A stretch of DNA of 64,000 nt from Glutamicibacter arilaitensis Re117. GTDB lineage: Bacteria > Actinomycetota > Actinomycetes > Actinomycetales > Micrococcaceae. Numbering within the stretch: the first letter of the stretch is position 1; every line of letters begins with the position of its first letter. The notes under the pieces were generated by a model that searched no databases, had not been told where the DNA came from, and was given only the letters and a program-made list of their open reading frames with translations. Where the stretch lies: NCBI RefSeq assembly GCF_000197735.1, contig NC_014550.1:3286001-3350000 (forward strand), written 5' to 3'. Made by a program: the position numbers and the translations under genes. This document shows positions 26,223 through 33,382 of this stretch, piece after piece.

Positions 26223-26439
26223 TACTGGTGCGCTTCAAACGTTTCTCGGGTCCTGGGCTCCGACATCGGAGAATAGCGTTGAGGTGCCACTTCACGCTCA
26301 AGGCTCGACGAGCGTTGATGATCAGAGATGGAAAATTAACACAAGTGGCATTTTGAGTTTTCATGACATACGTTGAAGGTAGCGCTATCGAAGAGGACCT
26401 CGCCTAATTGAAACTCAATGTGATTTAGGAGTGATTGTC

Positions 26440-27129
26440 GTGAAGACATCCTGGAAGACTCGTATCGGGATCGGTGCGACGGCCGCACTGTCTGCCATGA
26501 TACTTGCGCTGGGTAGTCCTGCGTATGCAACCGAAGGCTCTGCGCCGCCAGAGCCGGGCCAGGCTGAAAGTGATATCGAATACACCCCCGTGAAGCCGAC
26601 CGCAGACAAGGTCTTCATTAACGGAGAGCCAACCGATATCGCTGTGATGCCCGGCTTTGATCCAACGGCCCCTGCCGTGGTGATCGACGATAAAGGCCCG
26701 GTAGCGGTCGATGACCTCTCGGTCGTCAGTGCCGACGGCCTAGTTAGCGAGCTGTCGATGGTGTCAATCACTGACAGGGCAGCCCTCGCAAGCTGCTGGA
26801 CGGGCTGGGTAGCTCCGGGGACCGGAACATGGTACACCTCCAACCCGGGATGCTCCGTTATCGGCATCTCGCCTTCCGCCACCGCGGGCTACGACTGGAC
26901 GGTCGACTTCAATTCTCTCGGTTCTGCGTGTCTGCAGGGACGCGGCTACCAGGCTCGTCATCTGCCGGGCGGTGGCACCGCTTGGGATGAATACTTCGCC
27001 GGACTCGGCTGCGGCGGCGGCGGAAGCTTTGGCGGTGGCACCGTGAGCTGGGGCGAAGTAGCCTCAACGAAAGTCGTCAAGGCATTGTCCTACTCGGTGC
27101 CTACAGGTGCCGCTGGCATGTACCAGTAA
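26440..27129 (+). CDS. Secreted hypothetical protein with Gly-rich C-terminus
   Basis: About 229 residues from the GTG at 26440, preferred to the GTG at 26431 because TTAGGAG then sits at ribosome-binding distance. The signal peptide is MKTSWKTRIGIGATAALSAM with a cleavage site near AYA-TEG. A Pro-rich spacer is followed by a domain with cysteines at ASCWTGW, NPGCSV, SACLQG and LGCGGG, then a Gly stretch and a hydrophobic end. Paired cysteines and export suggest an extracellular stable fold. The next gene is a convergent two-helix membrane protein. Function unknown. Confidence 0.75.
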   Translation: MKTSWKTRIGIGATAALSAMILALGSPAYATEGSAPPEPGQAESDIEYTPVKPTADKVFINGEPTDIAVMPGFDPTAPAVVIDDKGPVAVDDLSVVSADGLVSELSMVSITDRAALASCWTGWVAPGTGTWYTSNPGCSVIGISPSATAGYDWTVDFNSLGSACLQGRGYQARHLPGGGTAWDEYFAGLGCGGGGSFGGGTVSWGEVASTKVVKALSYSVPTGAAGMYQ

Positions 27130-27142
27130 TCAGCAAACTGCG

Positions 27143-27505
27143 CTATGACGCTGGGCGGTGGGGAGGTTCCTCACCGCCCAGTTGATTTTCTCGGCGGGAG
27201 GGAAGCTCATCGCTAGGGAAAGGGTGCCCAATCTCCACGCTCTTCGGTGAGGTTCCATCAACGCGCGGTGTTTGGGTGCGTCCCAGATAGATCTGGTTCA
27301 TGTCGTGGAAAGCATCAAGCGGCTCGTGCTTCTGCTTAGATCCCCTCACGACCCGAACCACCAAGCCTATGCCGATCACAGACCAAAGAACGATTGTAAA
27401 CCACGGCGTCCACGGTGCTCGAATCGCCAACGATATAGCCCAAGCGATGAACGCAAGGACCACCACAATCCAAATACCAATCCTAATCAGGCGTTGACGT
27501 GCCAA
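27143..27505 (-). CDS. Two-helix membrane protein
   Basis: The start is placed at the TTG at 27505 because GGAGG lies a few bases upstream; a longer frame begins at 27568. The protein starts MARQRLIRIGIWIVVVLAFI and has transmembrane segments at about residues 8-27 and 36-54 (TIVLWSVIGIGLVVRVVRG). A soluble, Pro-rich tail follows. It is convergent with the secreted gene at 26440, 13 bases apart. It could be an immunity or anchoring partner, but the opposite strand makes this weaker than at 18121/19009. Confidence 0.65.
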   Translation of the reverse strand: MARQRLIRIGIWIVVVLAFIAWAISLAIRAPWTPWFTIVLWSVIGIGLVVRVVRGSKQKHEPLDAFHDMNQIYLGRTQTPRVDGTSPKSVEIGHPFPSDELPSRRENQLGGEEPPHRPAS

Positions 27506-27845
27506 AATAACCTCCAAAATATCTCCCTTGTCCCGTACGATACCGGCCAAACATAAGCAGGACATCACCTCCCCATTGGCGCTCAGCAGCTGACTTCTCG
27601 ACCGGCAAGACCAAGAAACTCATCTCGCTTCTGCCTTGTTATGACTCCTGAACTGAATCATTCACAAACCCTCTCGCCAATCCGATGGCGAATTATTTTC
27701 AAGCGAACCACCTCCAAGTGCTCGCCCGATTTCCAACCTCTTCTTTCGGACACAACCGCCGATTCGGATACTTCCAACATCTCACATACTCTCCTTGAGC
27801 TGGTCAAGTTCTTGAGACACGATCTTTGATCTTTTCTAAATATTC

Positions 27846-28810
27846 TCAAGCCGCCAAGGCTAAAGAATTTCTTTCCTGGTACGAGTCCAGAACTGCCTGA
27901 GGGCTGAGCCCTCCGTTAGCTGTATGCGGTCGCTTCCGGTTGTACCAAACCTCGATGTATTCCATCACCGCGGTACGCGCTGCTACTCTGCTGGTGAAAG
28001 CCCGGTGGTGATACATTTCGTTCTTGATCGTCGAGAAGGTTGACTCTGCGACGGAGTTGTCCCAGCACACCCCCGTGCGCCCCATCGACTGCCGCACCCC
28101 TTGCTCAGCGCACCATGCCTGGAACGCGCCAGAGGTGTACTGCGTGCCCCGGTCTGAATGGAACACGGTGCCAGGCTGGATAAAGCCCCGCGACGCGGCA
28201 AGCTCCATCGCGTCAATGACCAGCTGAGTTTGCATGTTCTCGCCCATTGACCAGCCCACGATCTGACGCGAATACAAATCGATGACCGTCGCCAAATACA
28301 ACCAGCCTTCGCCGGTGCGCAGGTAGGTGATATCGCCAACCAGTTTCGCCCCAGGACGGCAAGAGCGGAAGTCCCGCCGGCCGAGCTTATCGACCATATG
28401 GTTCTTGATATGCGCCGTCCGGGCCTGATGATCACGAACCGTCGTGGTCTTGAACGCGCTCATCCGTTTGGCTTGGATCCCCAGGTCTTTCATGATCGAG
28501 AGGACCGTAGACTTCGGGATCTGTTCCTCATGGTTGTTGCGGAGCAGGTCCACCAGTTGACCTGCCCCAGCAACCTGGTTGGATGCTTCGAATTCGGTGT
28601 GGACCAGTTCGGTGCGGCGCCTGCGCAGTGCTTGGGCTTGGCTCAGCTCCTCGCAGGGGTTTAGCCACCGGTAATAGGACGCCCTGGAAACCTGCAGTTT
28701 CTGGCACATCCAGTTCACCGGGTACTGGCCGGCATGGGCTTTGATGAAGGTGAAGATTGCGCTTATTTCTTGCTGTTCGAGGCGAAATAGGCGCTGACAT
28801 CTTTTAAAAA
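27846..28810 (-). CDS. IS3-family transposase OrfB
   Basis: The catalytic product is read in the frame that overlaps the end of OrfA, probably as an OrfAB fusion by slippage at TTTTTAAAAG near 28801-28811. Integrase motifs of the rve type are VGDITYLRTGEGWLYLATVI (first Asp), VFHSDRGTQYTSGAFQAWC (second Asp) and CWDNSVAESTFSTIKNEMYH (Glu). The N-terminal part contains the HTH_21-like region VSRASYYRWLNPCEEL. It ends VLDSYQERNSLALAA and is full length. Confidence 0.92.
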
Positions 28811-29056
28811 GTCGTTCTCCCGTTTCACCTCCAGCAGTTCCTTGCGTAGCTTTTCGTATTGGGCCCATTCCACCGGTCCGCGTTCCTCGGTTTCCGCTTC
28901 GGGGTGCTCGGTGCGGTAAGCGCGGACCCAGTTGCCCAGGGTTCCTTCGTTGATGCCTAGAGAGGCTGCGACCTCGACCAGGCTCTTCTGGGAGGAGATC
29001 ACTAGTTCGACTGCTTCGGCACGGAACTCCGGAGTGAACTTCTGACGTTTGGACAT
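28763..29056 (-). CDS. IS3-family transposase OrfA
   Basis: A 97-residue DNA-binding protein (MSKRQKFTPEFRAEAVELVI). The helix-turn-helix spans about residues 20-50 (SLVEVAASLGINEGTLGNWV), followed by a leucine zipper (YEKLRKELLEVKRENDFLKD). It overlaps OrfB in another frame, the standard IS3 arrangement. Nearly identical to the OrfA at 56128-56421. Confidence 0.93.
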   Translation of the reverse strand: MSKRQKFTPEFRAEAVELVISSQKSLVEVAASLGINEGTLGNWVRAYRTEHPEAETEERGPVEWAQYEKLRKELLEVKRENDFLKDVSAYFASNSKK

Positions 29057-29181
29057 GCACTCATTCTCCTACGAACGCGTGTCTCACAACATCATGACAG
29101 CTCACCTGAATTCACATACTCTCCTGAATTGAATTGAATTGAATGCACGTATGCCACGGCGGGGCCGTGGTGCGCACCTTC

Positions 29182-29201
29182 CTCATGAGACGACTCATGA
29201 G
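29182..29201. promoter_or_regulatory. Double CTCATGAG palindrome before relaxase gene
   Basis: CTCATGAG-ACGA-CTCATGAG, two 8-bp self-complementary words four bases apart, directly in front of the likely ribosome-binding site (GGGAGG) of the relaxase gene. Likely a regulator or relaxosome binding site; it could also be part of oriT. Confidence 0.5.
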
Positions 29202-29211
29202 GGAGGCCAGG

Positions 29212-30060
29212 GTGAAGGGCGGGGTGATCCTGTTCCGCGGCAGCGGTGCTGCCGCGCGCCGCTATGTCGAGGCCGACCGCTCCCGCGCTGACGAGTACTA
29301 CCTCGGCGCTGACAACGCGGTGGCTGAGTATGCGGTGCTCGACGGCAGAGGCGAGGTCACCGCCACCCGATCGCTCGCGGCGGACGAGTACGAGGGATGG
29401 GTGGACTGGACCAACCCCGTCACCGAGGAGTTGATGGGCACCCCACGCACGGCCACCGAGGGCGCGAAGGGGTCGCCGTTGTTCGCGGAGATGACGATCA
29501 ACGCCCCCAAGAGCTTGTCGGTAGCCGCCGCCCTCCACCCCGACGTGTCGGCAGCGCTGGACGCCGCCCAGCAGGACGCTCTCTCAGAGATACAGCGGTG
29601 GCTCGGCCAGCACTCCGTGACCAGGGTCGGCTCTCGTCAGGCGCGAGAGGTCGTGCCCATCGAGAGCATGCAGGTCGTCGGCATCCGGCACAAGACCTCG
29701 CGTGCGGGTGATCCGCACCGGCATATCCACATGCAGATCGGCACGCGGGTGTGGGCGGCTGGAAAGTGGCGGGCGCTGGATACTGCCGCGTTGTTCAAGC
29801 AGCAGGGCGCGATCCGCGCGTTGGGTGCGGCGGTGATTGCCGCGCACCCACAGCTCGCGCGCACGCTCGCCGAGCACGGCCTGACTCTGAATCCGGCCAG
29901 CGGTGAGGTGACCGAGTTGGAGCCGTTCAACGCGGTGATGTCGAAGCGGTCGGCGCAGATCAGACGGAATCTCGACCGGCTCGAAGCCGAATGGGAAGCC
30001 CAGCATCCGGGCGAGGCGCTTGGCCCGGTGATGACGGCGCGGTTGCAGGGCATCGCGTAG
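29212..30060 (+). CDS. MobF relaxase, N-terminal part (stops at in-frame amber)
   Basis: The GTG at 29212 (GGGAGG upstream) gives MKGGVILFRGSGAAARRYVE, the typical start of actinobacterial MobF relaxases; a longer frame begins at 29143. Conserved parts are ADRSRADEYYL with a catalytic-type tyrosine pair, EMTINAPKSLSVAAALHPDV, and the histidine triad region GIRHKTSRAGDPHRHIHMQI. The frame ends at TAG (30058-30060) inside LQGIA-stop-THQRPGKRPADL. The following 2.6 kb continues in exactly the same frame, so this is one gene with a TGG-to-TAG change. The product as read would be the transesterase domain alone. Confidence 0.85.
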   Translation: MKGGVILFRGSGAAARRYVEADRSRADEYYLGADNAVAEYAVLDGRGEVTATRSLAADEYEGWVDWTNPVTEELMGTPRTATEGAKGSPLFAEMTINAPKSLSVAAALHPDVSAALDAAQQDALSEIQRWLGQHSVTRVGSRQAREVVPIESMQVVGIRHKTSRAGDPHRHIHMQIGTRVWAAGKWRALDTAALFKQQGAIRALGAAVIAAHPQLARTLAEHGLTLNPASGEVTELEPFNAVMSKRSAQIRRNLDRLEAEWEAQHPGEALGPVMTARLQGIA

Positions 30061-32670
30061 ACGCACCAGCGGCCCGGCAAGAGGCCCGCTGACCTGAAGA
30101 ACGAGCGATGGTGGATGCAGGAACTCCGCGACGCCGGATACGACCCCGCAGGCCTTGAACGCCGTACGGTGCTACCGGTGGTGTCGGTGGATGACCTGAC
30201 CGTGCGGGAGGTTGCATCGCGGGCACTGGACCGTACCGCCGCCGCATCCTCGACGTGGACACGGCACGTTATCCAGGAGCACGTCACTCGGATCATCACC
30301 GAGCACGGCGTGCAGGCGACGTCCGCTGAGTTGCGGGAGTTCATCACTATGGCGACCGGGCTTGCCGTCTCGGATTGCTTCTCCGTCCTCCCGCCAGACG
30401 CGGCGGCGCCGGAGCATGTCGCGCACCTGACCAGCCTCAGCGTGGTCGCTGCCGAGACCGCACTACGCGACCAACTCACCGCCGCGACACCGCAACGGGA
30501 GCCGGAACCCCCGGATATAACCGAGGCCGCGCAAGCGGCTGGGCTGGATGAAGGGCAGGCGGTCGCAGCAGCGGCGGTTGCTTCGGCCGATCCGCTGGTG
30601 ATCGTGGAAGGAGCGGCGGGTAGCGGGAAGACGACGATGCTGCGCACCGCCATCGAAGTGGCCGCTCAGCACGGCCGAGTGTCGCGGGTGGTTGCGCCGA
30701 CGAAGAAGGCCGCGCAGGTGGCTGAGGAAGAACTTGGAGTTCCTGCAACGTCGGTTGCGGCGCTCGTGTACGCGCACGGATGGCGATGGAACGCTGACGG
30801 CGTATGGACACGCCTCAACCCCGGCGACAGCGACCCTGACAGCGGACGGAACTACACCGGCCCGCCGAGGCACGCGCGACTGTCGCGGGGGGAGCGAGTG
30901 CTCGTCGACGAGGCCGGGATGCTCGACCAAGACACCGCCCGCGCCCTCCTGACTGTGACGGCTGAGGTGGGGGCGACGGTCGCGCTCGTCGGCGACCGCG
31001 CACAGTTGCCTGCTGTGGGCCGTGGTGGGGTGCTCGACATGGCCGCGCAGATCGGGGGCCGCACCTATGACATGACCGAGCTGCACCGCTTCACCGATGC
31101 CGAGTACGCGGCGTTGACGTTGTCGATGCGTGACCGCGACATCCCCGGCAAGGTGTTCGACCAGCTCGCCGCGATGGGGCTGGTGATGTTGCACGCTGAT
31201 GACGAGCATGCCCGCGAGCACATCGCCGAGCATGCCCACGACGGCGAAGCCATCACCGTCGCCACCAACGATGAAGCCGCCGAGTTGAACGAGCGCATCC
31301 GCGCTGGGCGCATCGAGGGTGGCGAGGTTGATGACGCGGTGACGGTGACCGGCAGTGATGGCCTCCCCATCGGTCGAGGCGATGCGATCCAGACCCGGAG
31401 GAACGACACCGCGCTTGGAGTCGCGAACCGGCAGCAATGGGTCGTGCAGCAGGTCACCGATGACGGCACCGTTTACGCCCGCGAGGTCGGCAGTGGCCGC
31501 AAGAACCCCCGCACTGTCACCCTCCCATCCGAGTATGTGGCAGAGCATGCGCACCTGTCCTACGCGGCGACCGCGTACGGTGTCCAGGGCGCAACCGTCA
31601 CCACCTCCCACACCTTCTTGTCGGAGGCCACGAGCGCGGCAGGCGTCTACGTCGGCATGACCAGAGGCCGCGAAACCAACCGGCTGCACGTCGTCGCTGA
31701 TAACATCTCAGACGCCCGGGCGCGGTTCATTGAGGCGATGGAACGCGACCCCGCTGACCGGGGTCTCGATCACGCCACCGCCCAAGCCGTCGAAGCGGTG
31801 CGAAGCCTCATCACCGATGGCCCAGTCAAGCTCGTTACCGAAGAACTGGCTCGCCTCGACCGGGAGGCCGTGCGCGCCCAGAGTCAGGCGGAAAGGTGGG
31901 AGCGGATCACCGCACGCCTTGATGCCCAACGCGACGCGCATCGCGCCGAAGATGAGCAAGACGCCGCCGCGATCCACGTGGCCGAGGTCGCGGCCGAGCA
32001 GGTGCGCGCCGAGCTCACGGGACCGCTCGTTCAACAAGCAAAGCAGGACGGCACGGCCTACCTCGATGCCGTGGAGAACGAAGCCACCACCAGTGCTCGA
32101 GCCTCGACTGTCGGCAGATTCGGCAAGCGCAAAGTCCGCGCCGAGCACCAGGCCGCCAAGGAGCAGGCGCAGGCTCAGTGGGAGTGGGTACGCGACGGCT
32201 GGGGCGATGAACCGCCCCGTACTCGCCTGGGGCTCCACACATGGGCGGCGCAGGCAGCGGCACGGAAAGCCGAGGATGACCCCCGCGTGAGCGATGCCGT
32301 CCGTGCTGTCGAAGCAGCGCACGCCGAACGCAGGATGACTCAGCAGCGACACCGCCAGGAGCGTATGGCATTGCTGTTCATCGAACTCGGAGCCGACGAA
32401 GCCCGCCGCGACCAGTTCGGAATGCGCACCACCAACCCGCACCGTAACGCCCAGAACGCCCGCACGAGAGCCGCCCTGAACCGCGCCGAGGCCGACGAAC
32501 TCCGCAGCCTTCCCGTCAACGCCGCCGCCCGGCGCATCGAGGCTAACCGCGCCGAACAGGAGCAGAAGCGGCAGCAGGCAGCAAGGCGGGCGCGACAACT
32601 CCAAGAGCCGTTCGAGCGAGACTCTCACCCCAGCAATTCGCGACGGGAAGGACCGGGGCGCGGACTCTGA
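30061..32670 (+). CDS. MobF relaxase, helicase part (same frame after amber codon)
   Basis: In-frame continuation of the relaxase; an internal ATG at 30115 gives 851 residues. The RecD-like helicase has Walker A VIVEGAAGSGKTTMLRTAIE, Walker B ERVLVDEAGMLDQDTARALL, ALVGDRAQLPAVGRGGVLDM, and the late motif SYAATAYGVQGATVTTSHTF with YVGMTRGRETNRLHV. A long charged coiled-coil tail follows (residues 560-850). Without the upstream part it lacks nicking activity. Whether the amber codon is suppressed, a real mutation or a sequence error cannot be told here. Confidence 0.88.
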   Translation, partial: THQRPGKRPADLKNERWWMQELRDAGYDPAGLERRTVLPVVSVDDLTVREVASRALDRTAAASSTWTRHVIQEHVTRIITEHGVQATSAELREFITMATGLAVSDCFSVLPPDAAAPEHVAHLTSLSVVAAETALRDQLTAATPQREPEPPDITEAAQAAGLDEGQAVAAAAVASADPLVIVEGAAGSGKTTMLRTAIEVAAQHGRVSRVVAPTKKAAQVAEEELGVPATSVAALVYAHGWRWNADGVWTRLNPGDSDPDSGRNYTGPPRHARLSRGERVLVDEAGMLDQDTARALLTVTAEVGATVALVGDRAQLPAVGRGGVLDMAAQIGGRTYDMTELHRFTDAEYAALTLSMRDRDIPGKVFDQLAAMGLVMLHADDEHAREHIAEHAHDGEAITVATNDEAAELNERIRAGRIEGGEVDDAVTVTGSDGLPIGRGDAIQTRRNDTALGVANRQQWVVQQVTDDGTVYAREVGSGRKNPRTVTLPSEYVAEHAHLSYAATAYGVQGATVTTSHTFLSEATSAAGVYVGMTRGRETNRLHVVADNISDARARFIEAMERDPADRGLDHATAQAVEAVRSLITDGPVKLVTEELARLDREAVRAQSQAERWERITARLDAQRDAHRAEDEQDAAAIHVAEVAAEQVRAELTGPLVQQAKQDGTAYLDAVENEATTSARASTVGRFGKRKVRAEHQAAKEQAQAQWEWVRDGWGDEPPRTRLGLHTWAAQAAARKAEDDPRVSDAVRAVEAAHAERRMTQQRHRQERMALLFIELGADEARRDQFGMRTTNPHRNAQNARTRAALNRAEADELRSLPVNAAARRIEANRAEQEQKRQQAARRARQLQEPFERDSHPSNSRREGPGRGL

Positions 32671-32674
32671 TGCG

Positions 32675-33190
32675 CTACGCGGTCGTGGACTGCTCTCGAA
32701 GCCAGGCCCTGATACGGCGGCGCGCGTTGGCGTATGGCGAAGAAGTGTTGAACTGGATCATCCTGCCTGCCGTGTACTTGCCGTACCAGGGCTCTCCATA
32801 CAGTTCCTCGTCACTGAGTCCGGTAATGAGGGAGACAATGCCGGACTTCGCTTGCTCGAAACGCTCAAGCAACTCGGGCCACGACAGGTCGGCGTAGTCG
32901 CGGTAGAAGCGTTGAGCAAGGTCACCGAGCTGATTCCACGTGAGCCCCGGAGCTGGAAACTCGGGTTCAATCCCACGGCTCCGCAGCTCGTGCCAGGACA
33001 GCACCGTTTCGTTCCAGCCGATCAGATACGCCACCAGATCAGCCGGGCTCATCATCGTTTCGGCTTTGTGCCCTGGCAATGACATCTCACGCGCCCGCGT
33101 CTCGGGCACCCGGACAAGATCGCGGGCAAGCTTGCCGTATCCGTCCTCGACGGCGTACAGCAACTCAGCCTTGGACTGCGGAACCGCCAA
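32675..33190 (-). CDS. ClbS/DfsB family four-helix protein
   Basis: About 171 residues if started at the TTG at 33190, giving MAVPQSKAELLYAVEDGYGK, the usual family N-terminus; upstream ATG starts would add 31 residues. Typical features are PADLVAYLIGWNETVLSWH and the C-terminal KYTAGRMIQFNTSSPYANAR. Relatives belong to the DinB-like helical bundle group and include ClbS, a hydrolase that detoxifies colibactin; most others are uncharacterised. It is convergent with the relaxase gene, four bases away, and is the last gene before the right end of the element. Likely cargo. Confidence 0.85.
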   Translation of the reverse strand: MAVPQSKAELLYAVEDGYGKLARDLVRVPETRAREMSLPGHKAETMMSPADLVAYLIGWNETVLSWHELRSRGIEPEFPAPGLTWNQLGDLAQRFYRDYADLSWPELLERFEQAKSGIVSLITGLSDEELYGEPWYGKYTAGRMIQFNTSSPYANARRRIRAWLREQSTTA

Positions 33191-33382
33191 GCCATGCTCC
33201 AATCTCCGGTTACGTGTCTTCTCCCAGTCTCCCATTGTACGCTGACCGCCCGGGAGAGAGGCCAGCGACCTCCGTGCGGTCAACGCATCACCGGCGCTTA
33301 GGCGGCATGTCCGTGAGTCGCCAGTAGACTAAAACTGCGCACACGCGCAGGATCACAGGTGAGTGTGTTTGGGGCACCTCGG

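Larger units (their letters stand above)
27796..29104 (-). mobile_element. IS3-family element, intact copy
   Basis: Imperfect inverted ends TGAGCTGGTCAAG...TGAGACACG (27796) and TGAGCTGTCATGATG...TGAGACACG (reverse from 29104) bound 1309 bp. The 3-bp direct repeat CCT flanks both sides. It landed in the first unit of an 18-bp tandem repeat (TCACATACTCTCCTGAAT) in front of the element's relaxase gene. A truncated copy is at 56080. Confidence 0.9.

Noticed and set aside
30463..31689. A 408-residue reverse open frame, with several others, over the element relaxase
   Set aside because: Antisense shadows produced by high GC at third codon positions; the forward strand encodes the helicase motifs.
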